Positions 42,824 through 52,921 of a stretch of 64,000 bases of DNA are shown here, piece by piece; within the stretch, counting starts at the first letter, position 1, and each line of letters opens with the position of its first letter. The notes under the pieces are model-generated. The model saw only the letters and a program-made list of their open reading frames with translations, ran no database searches and was not told the DNA's origin. This DNA is from Bacillota bacterium. GTDB taxonomy: Bacteria > Bacillota > Clostridia > Lachnospirales > Lachnospiraceae. The stretch covers positions 14,998 to 78,997 of the forward strand of contig JAEWIZ010000029.1 in the NCBI GenBank assembly GCA_023386815.1. Reading direction: 5' to 3'. A program made the position numbers and the translations under genes.

Positions 42824-43999
42824 TTGTCTATGGATATTGAACTTACAATAAAAAAGTTCTATGAAGCTACTAAGATTCCTTTACAGCTTTATGATGTCAA
42901 AAGTCAGATTGCGGCTTATGATATTGATTTATTCAAACCCAATCCGGCAAATATTATTCTTGAAGCTGCGCTAGAATCAGGTCAGGAACTATGCTATACC
43001 TACTCCCCGGAGTATCTATTCTGTGGACTAATTCGTATATCAGAATCGACAAAATATGTAATTCTTGGGCCTGTCTTATCCTCTGAATGCTCACGTAAGC
43101 AGGCACAGAGTATTCTTTCACGCTTTCGTCAACCAGTGGAACGCTTAAATGATTTTATGCTTTGGCTGCGAATGATCCCTCAATATGATATTCAACGGTT
43201 TCAGGGTTGCCTTAAATTATTAGATTACTCCCTGAATCAGAGAGAACAGACTGAGTTAGTTAATATACCCTATCAGGAGAGCACCTCAGATATACCAATC
43301 TATGAAACAGCACCTAGCTTTATTGACCATATTGATGATTCTATTGAAACGGAGATTCTTTCCTGTATCGAATATGGCCGTCTGAGTTCCCTTGAGAAAA
43401 TTATGGTCGATTTTACCGGGCAGTCCAGTGATGGTGTTCCAAAGGTTACAGACAGCGTAATTCGTTCCTTCAAAACTATCTTTATCTTTTCGACAGCCCT
43501 GGCATCCAGATCGGCTATCAGAGGTGGTTTGGATTACGATACTGCAATGGCTTTAACTACGAATTATATTAATCAAATTGAGAAATTCGATAATTATACG
43601 GACATTTTCCTTTTTCTTAAGCAAATGTTCCTGGATTTTGCTCGCAGAGTATCAAAGGTGCGTTCCTTATCTTCGAATTCTCAATTAGTAAGTAAAATAA
43701 GTAAGGATATTAATGCTCATATTTACGAGAAGATAACTCCCACCCTAATTTCAGAACATCTGAACATGAATTGTACTTATCTATGTGCTCACTTCAAGAA
43801 GGAAACTGGACAAACAATAACAGATTATATTCATGAGCTCAAGATCAAGGAATGTAAGCGTTTATTAGCAACAACACAAATGCCCATCATTCAAGTATCA
43901 ACTCAACTGGGCTTTTCATCACAAAACTACTTCCATACAGTTTTTAAGAAAATTACAGGTATGACACCTGTTGAATTTCGAAGCCAGTCCTTACATTAA
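42824..43999 (+). CDS. AraC-family regulator with a long N-terminal sensor region
   Basis: 391 residues. The last 100 residues form the AraC DNA-binding domain (ISEHLNMNCTYLCAHFKKETG and PIIQVSTQLGFSSQNYFHTVFKKITG). The N-terminal 280 residues include PocR-like features (FYEATKIPLQLYD and ELCYTYSPEYLFCGLIRI) but I cannot assign a ligand. AAGGAG is seven bases before a TTG at 42824 and twelve before the ATG at 42830; either could be used. It ends at a terminator shared with the converging esterase gene. Confidence 0.87.
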   Translation: MSMDIELTIKKFYEATKIPLQLYDVKSQIAAYDIDLFKPNPANIILEAALESGQELCYTYSPEYLFCGLIRISESTKYVILGPVLSSECSRKQAQSILSRFRQPVERLNDFMLWLRMIPQYDIQRFQGCLKLLDYSLNQREQTELVNIPYQESTSDIPIYETAPSFIDHIDDSIETEILSCIEYGRLSSLEKIMVDFTGQSSDGVPKVTDSVIRSFKTIFIFSTALASRSAIRGGLDYDTAMALTTNYINQIEKFDNYTDIFLFLKQMFLDFARRVSKVRSLSSNSQLVSKISKDINAHIYEKITPTLISEHLNMNCTYLCAHFKKETGQTITDYIHELKIKECKRLLATTQMPIIQVSTQLGFSSQNYFHTVFKKITGMTPVEFRSQSLH

Positions 44000-44024
44000 T
44001 TATGTTTATTAACGTTATCTTGGT

Positions 44025-44066
44025 AAAAAATTGCGGTATCCCAATCTAGAGATACCGCAATTTTTT
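44025..44066. terminator. Bidirectional terminator between the AraC and esterase genes
   Basis: AAAAAATTGCGGTATC (44025-44040) pairs perfectly with the arm 44051-44066, with A and T runs on the outside. It serves both convergent genes and overlaps the esterase stop. Confidence 0.9.
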
Positions 44067-46131
44067 ATTCCACTACAACTCTGGCTCTGCAGATATTTTT
44101 TACCTGTGTAAAGATGTCAGTTTTATTACCGCAACGATTTGATTTAACCCTGACAACAGCAAAATAGGTTCCGGGTTTTGTGTACTGATGAGATTGTTTC
44201 ACAGTTGCAGTAAAAGAAATTGAGTCCTCTGTATTCTCTTCAAAACTACCTTGTACTGTGAAATCCTGCTCCCCTTCAAAGCTCCATTCAATCACAGTTA
44301 TTTTCCCTGCATTTGGCGGAACTTCTATCTTTGCTTCAAATTGCACCGTTTCTCCTATCTTAATATGACTACATTCGCTTCCATTCGCCTTAAGGGTTAT
44401 CACTGGTTGAATTCCCTTTCGTTCCTTCGCTGCTTCCAAAATATGAACCTGACCATCATTAATTGTATAACCAGATGTCAAAGGCGGCTTCATCCCTTTT
44501 TCAACCCAATCACTGACATCTAATAATGCCTGATGCAAGGCCCCCAAATATGAGGTAACATGTAACTCATCATCCGTGGTTTCAATATCTCCATGCTTAC
44601 AATGATCCATATACCACAGTCGGAAACGCTCCTCCGCTTGATCTCCCCACACACTTTCAACCTTTTTGCGATACCAATCTGGCTGCCAGGGGAACGCACT
44701 TTCATCCATCAAGGATGCCACTACGATCACTTTTCCCTGGATTTCACCTGTTTGCAGGGATCCGCAGCCACTATAGGCAAACCCTGGTCCTAAAAGCATC
44801 GGTCTTTGGGGGAGCTTAGGATCGCCATTTTCATCACGATATTGATCCCAATTTGTAAATTCCTGATCCGGTACCTGATGACGATGATAGGTCTGAACCG
44901 CTATATAGTCAGAATTATCAAGATAGATTTGATCTCCTGGTTCTATTTTTGATAATACCTCCAGTATGTCGTCCATTCCGTAGCACATACCAATCATCAA
45001 TCGGTTTCCTTCGATACTTCCAAGTAAGAGTCTCTTACCGTATGCACTTCCGCTTTCGATCATAATATTTACTCCGCATAAATACAAATCCTCACCGACA
45101 GGCACCTCTTCTAATTCAATCCAAGGCTTAGATTCTCCCTCACCATCGCTAAGCATCTTCTGCCAGGCATTATCTACCCCATTCCTAGAATCAATATCAT
45201 TTTTCTCTGATTTACTTGGAATATGTACCCCTTTCACATTGGATCTGAATTGAATTCTGTCACGAACTGCACTGCTCTTAGGATCTGCCCCCAGGTACCC
45301 TGGTACTGTCCAGAAATCATGAAAATATCCCGGATCAGTAGAAGCCACTCCTGGAGTAATCACCGGTAGAGCGCCATCATCCATGGTAGCATATTCATAC
45401 CAGGCGCGAGGGGGCATTCCCATTTTTGTGATTTCCTTCAAGGTTGCAGCTTCTTCCTCATCTAAACCGGCATACATATCTCCATTTCCTCCTGGCTCGA
45501 GGCTGTCAGCGATCTTTGCCAGTTTATTACGCAGAATACGAAGTCCATGAACTCGAACAGTCAGACAGTTAGGAAGTGCTACCGGCGAACCAATTACATA
45601 CGGTACTGCACCATCCCAGGAATGGGTATTTTCAATACAGCTCATGGTTTTGAAACCACCGCCGCTTCCACCGAAGACATATCCATAAGCTCTATGATCT
45701 CCAAAGAGTCGCGCTGCAACTTCCCTTGAATATTCCGCCGATGCAGCGCTGGATCGGTATAACATGGTGGGTTCAGGATTTGGCCCAAAGGATTGTCCGG
45801 AGCCCATATTCGTTTCTACAAAATAAGCCCCGTGGGTTATTGAAAATGCAATCACATCATCCTCCGCATTTTTTCCTAAGGAAGCTATCTCTTCATTCGG
45901 TCCTGGGAATGGGGAAAGATACTGGTAAAACTTGCCTTTGTAATTCTCCTTTTTCGGAAAATAGAAAGAGAACTTCACATTTGTATCCTTAAAGCCACCA
46001 TGTATATATTGATAAGGTACATTTTCACCGTCCGGTAACACTCTTTCTCTCCATTCATCAACATCAATGTATGGACTCTGAAATTGTGAGTCTGTTTTTG
46101 GATCATAGATTTGTTTATTTTCTCTGCTCAT
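44065..46131 (-). CDS. Serine-esterase-like protein with C-terminal Ig/PKD-like domain
   Basis: 688 residues without signal peptide. The N-terminal part has an alpha/beta-hydrolase look, with the nucleophile elbow YVFGGSGGGFKTMSC near residue 150 and a candidate catalytic His in LWYMDHCKHGDIE near 525. The last 110 residues (from about VITLKANGSECSHIKIGE) resemble an immunoglobulin/PKD-type fold. I do not recognise an established family. It is last in the large glycan gene run, behind a GPH symporter, so it may remove acyl or phenolic groups from imported glycosides. Function is inferred from context. Confidence 0.7.
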   Translation of the reverse strand: MSRENKQIYDPKTDSQFQSPYIDVDEWRERVLPDGENVPYQYIHGGFKDTNVKFSFYFPKKENYKGKFYQYLSPFPGPNEEIASLGKNAEDDVIAFSITHGAYFVETNMGSGQSFGPNPEPTMLYRSSAASAEYSREVAARLFGDHRAYGYVFGGSGGGFKTMSCIENTHSWDGAVPYVIGSPVALPNCLTVRVHGLRILRNKLAKIADSLEPGGNGDMYAGLDEEEAATLKEITKMGMPPRAWYEYATMDDGALPVITPGVASTDPGYFHDFWTVPGYLGADPKSSAVRDRIQFRSNVKGVHIPSKSEKNDIDSRNGVDNAWQKMLSDGEGESKPWIELEEVPVGEDLYLCGVNIMIESGSAYGKRLLLGSIEGNRLMIGMCYGMDDILEVLSKIEPGDQIYLDNSDYIAVQTYHRHQVPDQEFTNWDQYRDENGDPKLPQRPMLLGPGFAYSGCGSLQTGEIQGKVIVVASLMDESAFPWQPDWYRKKVESVWGDQAEERFRLWYMDHCKHGDIETTDDELHVTSYLGALHQALLDVSDWVEKGMKPPLTSGYTINDGQVHILEAAKERKGIQPVITLKANGSECSHIKIGETVQFEAKIEVPPNAGKITVIEWSFEGEQDFTVQGSFEENTEDSISFTATVKQSHQYTKPGTYFAVVRVKSNRCGNKTDIFTQVKNICRARVVVE

Positions 46132-46348
46132 TTAAATCTCCTTTTAAGTTAATTCATTCTGAACCCTATTCTTTCTTTGTTATTTACCCCATTATGACAT
46201 AAATTAAATTCAGAAAATTATATTATTTTTTGTTATGTTATAATATGTTTATATTAATTGGCGCGCGCTTTTTGCTCCTTTTGATCTATTGAAAAGAAAT
46301 AAAATATAATAGAGCCATTTATAGCATTCCATTGCTCCAATGATGCAG

Positions 46349-46380
46349 GAAAGGACTATTCAACCTTGAATAGTCCTTTC
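46349..46380. terminator. Perfect hairpin between the GPH symporter and esterase genes
   Basis: GAAAGGACTATTCAA pairs perfectly with TTGAATAGTCCTTTC around two bases. T runs are weak on both sides. The rest of the 289-base gap 46132-46420 shows an isolated GGCGCGCGC and AT-rich sequence. Confidence 0.6.
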
Positions 46381-46420
46381 AAATATTTATGTAGGCTACT
46401 AAAAATAAGAAAGCATAAAA

Positions 46421-47839
46421 TCAGATAATAGCTTGATTCGATTCATTACTGCTAAAAACACCTGCACTCTGCTCTTTTGCTGCTTTTACTGCAGCACGTG
46501 CTGATTGTATCTCTTGTTCCATTTGGGGCTTTAGTTTATCCAGCTTATACATATTAAGTGCAAGATAAACAAGGATATATAATACAGCCGGTATAATACT
46601 CATCAGCAAGCGTATCATTACAATCGCTGACGTAGGCTGCGCTTCCAGTGCACCATTATAGCCAGCAATACCAAGCATGATTCCTAATACACCTGCTCCT
46701 ATTGCTTGACCCAGATTGTTGCAAAAACTTGTTACACAGCTAATTGTCCCTTCCATACGTGGACGCTTTTGCCACTCATTATAATTAGCACAGTCAATGA
46801 TCATAAGACCTGACATATATGCCATTGGCAGAGATCCAATCCCCATAATAATGCTGCAAACAGCAATAAATGCAACGTTTTTACCAGCAAAAAACATCAA
46901 GAAAGAGCCGAGCATAAACATAATACATCCAAGCTTAAGCATTCTTGCTACACCAATTTTTTTAATCAATGAGGGATAAAAAATCATTGTAAATAAAGCC
47001 AGAACAGATAACGCACTAGTAATACTCATAAGTGCTACGTTGCCAACTATATATTTATAATAATAAATACTAACACCCATATTAGAGATAAAATTAGAGA
47101 TAAACATCATTAACGCAATGATATAAATATACTTATTATTTTTAAGGACAGATACTACTTCTTTGAAGTTTACTTTAGCCTCTGAAGCGACATCAACATC
47201 ATTTTCTTCCTTAATAAAAATGAATCTCATGATACCGATAATTGCCATTGGAATTGAAATGATGGCCACCAATTTACTCCAACCAGCCGCTGAAGTTGCT
47301 AAAGCATTCATTAAAATTGGGAATGAAACATTGAAAACTACTGCAAATATGGTTACAATAATACCTCCGAAGGAAGATAATGAAACATATTGCTTGTCTG
47401 ATGAAAAAGCACGTACCATATATACTGTTGTACTCGCAGCAAGCAGTGAATTAAATACCGCTTGAATCAGTACATAAGTTACAAATAGCCAAATGCATTT
47501 TATTAGCATGCTTGCATCCTTTGGCATTGAAAACAAAAGCCAAGTACAGATCCAAGTACCAATGATAGCCAACTCATACGGCCGGCCACGACCAATTTTC
47601 GTATTCGTTCGGTCGATAATATACCCATAAAACAAATCTACTACACCATCTGCAATCTTGCTTAACATCAACATAGTTCCAACTAGTGCTGCAGACATTT
47701 CCATTGTATCCGTACAATAAATGGTGATAAAACCAAGTAATAGAACATTGATCGCACCTGAGATAGAACGACTTTGCCACGCCATGAATTTGCCCATTCC
47801 AATTTTATCCCTACCGTTTGCCTTCTCTTTCTTTGACAT
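46421..47839 (-). CDS. GPH-family sugar:cation symporter (MFS)
   Basis: 472 residues with the GPH layout: an N-terminal MAWQSRSISGAINVLLLGF, the conserved GMVVDxFyGyIiDRTnTkiGRGRPYE-type loop (here VDLFYGYIIDRTNTKIGRG), and a second half starting near FKEVVSVLKNNKYIYII. Family members import oligosaccharides, glycosides or hexuronides with H+ or Na+. Its place between a GH78 and an esterase gene suggests a rhamnose-containing glycoside. Confidence 0.88.
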   Translation of the reverse strand: MSKKEKANGRDKIGMGKFMAWQSRSISGAINVLLLGFITIYCTDTMEMSAALVGTMLMLSKIADGVVDLFYGYIIDRTNTKIGRGRPYELAIIGTWICTWLLFSMPKDASMLIKCIWLFVTYVLIQAVFNSLLAASTTVYMVRAFSSDKQYVSLSSFGGIIVTIFAVVFNVSFPILMNALATSAAGWSKLVAIISIPMAIIGIMRFIFIKEENDVDVASEAKVNFKEVVSVLKNNKYIYIIALMMFISNFISNMGVSIYYYKYIVGNVALMSITSALSVLALFTMIFYPSLIKKIGVARMLKLGCIMFMLGSFLMFFAGKNVAFIAVCSIIMGIGSLPMAYMSGLMIIDCANYNEWQKRPRMEGTISCVTSFCNNLGQAIGAGVLGIMLGIAGYNGALEAQPTSAIVMIRLLMSIIPAVLYILVYLALNMYKLDKLKPQMEQEIQSARAAVKAAKEQSAGVFSSNESNQAII

Positions 47840-48077
47840 AATACCCTCCCAAACATTTTTCTTAAAACATATTTAATACCATTAGTTTTTTCTCTACTTC
47901 CAATCCTCCCTTGTTAAAATCGTTGTTTTTTTCGTATTTTACAGGAACTAAGTTATGTATATTAAACACTTCATAAAGAATTTTATAATATTTATTGTTT
48001 AATAAATTCAAAAATGTTTGGCTTTTTTACAATATATTTAGTTGTTTTTCAAACAAGACTTTTAAAGTCAAAGTTCA

Positions 48078-50375
48078 TCACCTTAGTTGATAATCAAGAA
48101 CTGCTTTTTCTCCCTCTTTCTTCCATTGCACTTTAACTATCCCCTTAGGAGTGATTACTTCCCCCTCTGCCCATTCAAAATGACCAAGAACCGGTCTCAC
48201 TTCCAGCTCTTCAAAGCCCGGCTTCGTAGGGCGTACTCCAAGAATGACTGCCGGAAGTTCATATAAAGCCAGCGCACCCCAGGCATGACAGTCACTTCTT
48301 TGCCCTACCGGATCCTCGACGCAGGTTGTAAGGTTGTTTTTAAGCATATCCCGCCATTGATCCCATAGCTCATTCGTATACTCATAGAGATTGCATTTTT
48401 CCAATGCACGGTATAAGTAAAATGCCATAGCAACAGAACACTGTGCATACTCCTGTTTGTTCTGTAGTGTTTTAATGAGATTCTCTCTTGCGCGCTCCTG
48501 ATCAACGATGCCTGTCAAAACTGCAAACACCTGACAATGCTGGCTGTAATCCTCGATACCAGGTCCGTCCTGAAGCATTCCGTTTGAACCTATACAATAA
48601 GTCCGAATTGCATTCTTAACATCCAATGCCCGTTCCTCATACTCCACAGCAATTCCTTCTCTTCCAACATAACGAGCGAGCTGCGCTGCATGCTCCAATC
48701 CCATAATATATAAGAGGCTCTCCATCGTAATCGAACCATGTGCTATGGCATTGGGGACTCCACTGGTAACATCCCATTGTGGGGTCCAGTCGATAAAGGA
48801 CCAATTAGCATGTTGAAAGATGGCATCACCGATCTTTCCTACAATCCCCTTCTCTGTCAGATTATTGTTGAAATATTCAAGGATACCATCAATCGTCGGC
48901 ATATAGGACCTGATTAAACCCTTGTCACCAAAATACATCATATGATCATGCAGCATCATAATATAGTAGATGGAGAATCCTGGTATGATATTGGGGCCAT
49001 AGCTCGGATAACTGCAATTAATCATGCCGTCATAACGTTGTGAGCGTCTAAAATCATCAAAACACTTCCGAGCCAATCTATCATCTGCCGCGGCCATATA
49101 GGTATAAAGAATCTGAGATCTGGTATCCATGGCATATTGCAGCTGTTCATAGAACGGACAATCTTCATAGGTTTCATGCATACATCTTCTTAAGCTTCTC
49201 TCACTGATATCCCAGATTGCTTCCATGGATTTATCCGAGGTCTTCACCCAGGTTCTTACCTCCAGTGGATATCCAGTCTCCTGGTAATCGAAGCCTTCTA
49301 TGGTTAAGGCTTCCTCTGCTGTCAGTATTTCAAGCTGAATGAAACGGAAGGTACGGAACCAGAAAGGCTCATAAATCTCCGGAAATCCTTTCCTGCCCAG
49401 ACCTGCCACCTGATAAGTATCTGTAAAGCCGTCCAAGTGCCCATTTACTATATCCAACCGATCTTCCTTCCTCGGCAATGTAAACATGGGGACATTTGGG
49501 TCTTTGGGTTGTACATAACCCTCTGATTGGAGAATTTTGATCGTAGCTCCGGCTCCACCGCTTACGGAAAGCTTTAAGAATCCTGTCATTAGTTCCCCTG
49601 CATTAATTTCCACTACTTCTTTCTTACTTGGCTGGATCGTAATTAAATTGTCGCCAGTCAGCATTATATTCCAATCTACGTCCAATGCATCGGATTGCCT
49701 TTTCACAAAAATCCCTTCAAATTTTCTTGGTATTTTAGTCATGTAGGGTATCGTTCTTGCATGAAGATTACCTGGGCTCACCGCCTTGCTACCGACGAAG
49801 GATCCCTGATTAACTGCCTTAAGCCAATGATCATCCTTATAATCAGACTCCATCCAACCAAAGGTATCCGGATTACCGGAGGCCTTCTCCAGGATATAAA
49901 GCGGTGCAAATCCCATTGCCTCTTGCACCAGCTTTATATTAGACTCTTTGAATGCTTTCCAACTCTCATCCGTAGAAAAATTAATAACCTTACCATCCTC
50001 GTCCCGGTATTCTCCCTTTAGATAAAGCCCCGGAGTCTGTGTTCGAAATACTCCATGATTCCCTTTGGAATGTTCTAAGGGATAACGCAGGACAATTACT
50101 GCCAGTACATTCTTTCCTTTCCTGAGATATGGTACAAGATCAACGGTGTCATAGTACCAAATCTTATCATCCCCTTTGCTGGGTCCAAGCTCAGCCAGCT
50201 TTCCATTCACATACAGCTTATATTTGGAGTCCGCAGAGATTTGAACTTCTAATTTCTCCGGCACTTGATTAAGCGTTATTTCCTTGCGGAAGTAGATGAT
50301 TTTAGGTTCTTCCTTATCCTCTGCTTTCCATTGCGGAATCCAAACCCAATTCGTCTTAAACTTGTCGAAATCCAT
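48078..50375 (-). CDS. GH78-like alpha-L-rhamnosidase (divergent)
   Basis: 765 residues with the family order: an N-terminal beta domain for substrate access (WVWIPQWKAED, YKLYVNGKLAELGPSKGDD), the barrel with ETYEDCPFYEQLQYAMDTRSQ in the catalytic loop, and the closing VRPTKPGFEELEVRP. The catalytic loop differs from the first GH78 (DCPFYEQ against DCPQRDE), so the two probably prefer different linkages. It has no signal peptide and lies between GH3 and the GPH symporter. Confidence 0.87.
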   Translation of the reverse strand: MDFDKFKTNWVWIPQWKAEDKEEPKIIYFRKEITLNQVPEKLEVQISADSKYKLYVNGKLAELGPSKGDDKIWYYDTVDLVPYLRKGKNVLAVIVLRYPLEHSKGNHGVFRTQTPGLYLKGEYRDEDGKVINFSTDESWKAFKESNIKLVQEAMGFAPLYILEKASGNPDTFGWMESDYKDDHWLKAVNQGSFVGSKAVSPGNLHARTIPYMTKIPRKFEGIFVKRQSDALDVDWNIMLTGDNLITIQPSKKEVVEINAGELMTGFLKLSVSGGAGATIKILQSEGYVQPKDPNVPMFTLPRKEDRLDIVNGHLDGFTDTYQVAGLGRKGFPEIYEPFWFRTFRFIQLEILTAEEALTIEGFDYQETGYPLEVRTWVKTSDKSMEAIWDISERSLRRCMHETYEDCPFYEQLQYAMDTRSQILYTYMAAADDRLARKCFDDFRRSQRYDGMINCSYPSYGPNIIPGFSIYYIMMLHDHMMYFGDKGLIRSYMPTIDGILEYFNNNLTEKGIVGKIGDAIFQHANWSFIDWTPQWDVTSGVPNAIAHGSITMESLLYIMGLEHAAQLARYVGREGIAVEYEERALDVKNAIRTYCIGSNGMLQDGPGIEDYSQHCQVFAVLTGIVDQERARENLIKTLQNKQEYAQCSVAMAFYLYRALEKCNLYEYTNELWDQWRDMLKNNLTTCVEDPVGQRSDCHAWGALALYELPAVILGVRPTKPGFEELEVRPVLGHFEWAEGEVITPKGIVKVQWKKEGEKAVLDYQLR

Positions 50376-50474
50376 ATTTGCCTTCCTTTCCTATAAGAAA
50401 CTGTCACAACAGAAGTTTGGGAAATGCCATAAGTCGGAATATTCTAGTTTTATTTTTGAATACAAGATACGCTA

Positions 50475-52892
50475 TCACCCAAGAGCAGTGTAGAATTTTC
50501 TATTCCTTCCCTCAACATATCGATCCGATGTAATCCTGAAGCTATTCTTCAGTCTGATATCGTTAGACGAGCTACCTATCATTACATCAATCTCACCCGC
50601 CTCAATCTTCCACTTCATATCCCGATCTAAGAACGCCAACTGACTTAGGTCTAATTCAAATTCTACCTTCCTTCTCTCCCCTGGCTGTAGCCCAACTCGT
50701 TTAAAACCAGCTAACTCCATAACTGGCCGGGTCTGGCTTGCAAAGCGATCCCTAATGTATAGCTGAACTATCTCAGTCCCCTGCATACCACCCACATTCT
50801 CAATATCCAATGTTATTGCTATTGCTTTATCAGGCTCAACAGACAAGGCACTCAATTCTAACTTTGAATACTTAAAGCTTGTATAGGAAAGTCCATGTCC
50901 GAAATAATATCTTGGTGCATGGGACATATCAACATAATTAGCAAAACCAATGCTTTCACCTTGATGATAGCTTGAACCATTGGGGTGGTTATAATAAATT
51001 GGTATCTGACCGGAAGACCTTGCAACACTCACGGGAAGCTTACCGCTCGGATTATAGTCTCCAATTAATACTTCCGTTATTGCCTGTGCACCTTTTTCAG
51101 AAGGATTCCAGGCCTCCAAAATGGCATTTGCACAATGATCCGCCCCGTCACTTGATATTGGTCGTCCATTAAAATGGATGGCAACTACCGGTTTTCCTAA
51201 CTCAGAGAGTTTCTTCAGAAAGCTTTCCTGACAGAAGGGCAGGTTGATGTCCGTGGCGTCAATTCCTTCCCCCATGGAAGCGATGGAACTCGTTCCATGC
51301 TTTCCACCAAGCATTACAAGCACAAGATCCGCATTGGAAGCGACTTTTAACGCCTCTTCATGTCTGGATACATCATCTCCGGCAACAGGATATCCATAGG
51401 AATAGCTGATCTGTGTCTCTGGGAGACTGCATCTTAGCTGCTCCAATAGACTCTTGATTCCAGGCTTCTGTTTCTGCAGCAACTTGGCAAATGCAGGATC
51501 ATCATCCATCTGAATCGGAGTTCCCGGGATTGTATTCATGACTGATATATTTTCTTCCTTCTTCGTCTCCAGTCCCGCCATAGTAGATATGCTTGCCAGC
51601 AGCCCTTCCGCCATACTAAAATGAGTGTATCCGCCAAAGAAAATTCTTGGATCGTCAGCATGGGTACCAATGACAGCGATTTTTTTGGTATCCTTTTTCA
51701 CAGGTAAAGTCCCGTCATTTTTCAGTAATACCAAGGATTCTCTTGCGGAACGGAGTGTAACCTCTTCATCCTTCTCCTGATAAAATTCTTGCTCTAGCTC
51801 TTTACCGCTTAAAGCAAAGGGTTGCTCAAATAATCCCATACGGAATTTTGTAGTCAGGATTCTCAGTACTGCGCGATCAAGAATTTTACTATCTGCTTTT
51901 CCTGATTTAAACCATTCGCCTAACTCATCATTAAAGCACTTCTTAAAATGAAGCTCCATATCCATACCGGCGGTCAAAGCTCGAAGTCCCGCCTCCGTTT
52001 CACTCTCGCATACCTTCTGAACATGATGAATATTCATAATAGCACAATAATCGGATACTGTTATACCGTCAAAGCCCATTTCTTCTCGTAGTAACCCCGT
52101 CAGAATTTCCTCAGAGGCAGACACCGGTTCTCCATTAATGGAGGCATAACAGGGCATAATTCCTCTTAAATTTGCTTCCGTAATTGCTGCCTGGAAGGGC
52201 TTACCATAGATTTCCTGCAGCAACCTGTCTGGAATATCGCAATGCGCACCATGGATACCACCATCGGAATCATGAAAGCCCAGGAAATGCTTTGCAACAC
52301 AGTCGGACTTAAGTTCTCCCGTTTTACCTTCTTGTACTCCTTTTGTAAATGCAACTCCCATCGCTGCTGCTAAGGCTGGATCTTCACCATAAGTTTCCCC
52401 CTGCCTTCCAAAGCGGGAATCCCTTGTAATATCTAATACAGGAGCAAAGACCTGGGATATCCCTATTGCCCGCTCCTGTCTTCCAACGATTTGCCCAATT
52501 TCCTCCTCCAGCTGTGGATCCCAACTGGAGCCGCGTCCAATCCCAGAGGGAAAGCTGGTAGCTCCCTGAATATAAGCTCCGCAAAGCCCTTCCATATGAA
52601 AAATAGCTGGGATATGATGCTCGCTAAGGCTCATAGCCTTTTCTTGTAGCTCCCGTTGAAAACTAGCAACCTCCTCTAATGTATCCAAGCCCCTCATCTC
52701 CAGGGAGCTGATCTGCCCCACGCCATGGGGATAATCCTTTTCTATTTTTTCGCTATCTCCCGGCTTTGTTGGAAAAAAGCAGACTAATTGTCCCATTTTT
52801 TCATCAATGCTCATTTCCTTCAGTAATGCCTCTGCCCGCTTCTCCGGGGATAATGCTGTATCAAAATATTCTTTTTCCAGATTCATCTCCAT
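50475..52892 (-). CDS. GH3 beta-glycosidase
   Basis: 805 residues with the three-part GH3 layout: a barrel with KxxxKHF-type loop (CVAKHFLGFHDSDGG), nucleophile Asp in GITVSDYCAI, an alpha/beta sandwich, and a C-terminal fibronectin-III-like domain (LDIENVGGMQGTEIVQLYI). It probably removes beta-linked glucose or xylose from imported oligosaccharides in the cytoplasm. It lies 29 bases after the nucleoside-hydrolase-like gene, so it is in the same transcript. Confidence 0.92.
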   Translation of the reverse strand: MEMNLEKEYFDTALSPEKRAEALLKEMSIDEKMGQLVCFFPTKPGDSEKIEKDYPHGVGQISSLEMRGLDTLEEVASFQRELQEKAMSLSEHHIPAIFHMEGLCGAYIQGATSFPSGIGRGSSWDPQLEEEIGQIVGRQERAIGISQVFAPVLDITRDSRFGRQGETYGEDPALAAAMGVAFTKGVQEGKTGELKSDCVAKHFLGFHDSDGGIHGAHCDIPDRLLQEIYGKPFQAAITEANLRGIMPCYASINGEPVSASEEILTGLLREEMGFDGITVSDYCAIMNIHHVQKVCESETEAGLRALTAGMDMELHFKKCFNDELGEWFKSGKADSKILDRAVLRILTTKFRMGLFEQPFALSGKELEQEFYQEKDEEVTLRSARESLVLLKNDGTLPVKKDTKKIAVIGTHADDPRIFFGGYTHFSMAEGLLASISTMAGLETKKEENISVMNTIPGTPIQMDDDPAFAKLLQKQKPGIKSLLEQLRCSLPETQISYSYGYPVAGDDVSRHEEALKVASNADLVLVMLGGKHGTSSIASMGEGIDATDINLPFCQESFLKKLSELGKPVVAIHFNGRPISSDGADHCANAILEAWNPSEKGAQAITEVLIGDYNPSGKLPVSVARSSGQIPIYYNHPNGSSYHQGESIGFANYVDMSHAPRYYFGHGLSYTSFKYSKLELSALSVEPDKAIAITLDIENVGGMQGTEIVQLYIRDRFASQTRPVMELAGFKRVGLQPGERRKVEFELDLSQLAFLDRDMKWKIEAGEIDVMIGSSSNDIRLKNSFRITSDRYVEGRNRKFYTALG

Positions 52893-52921
52893 ACCTTTCC
52901 TTTCAACCTTTTGTGGTTCTT

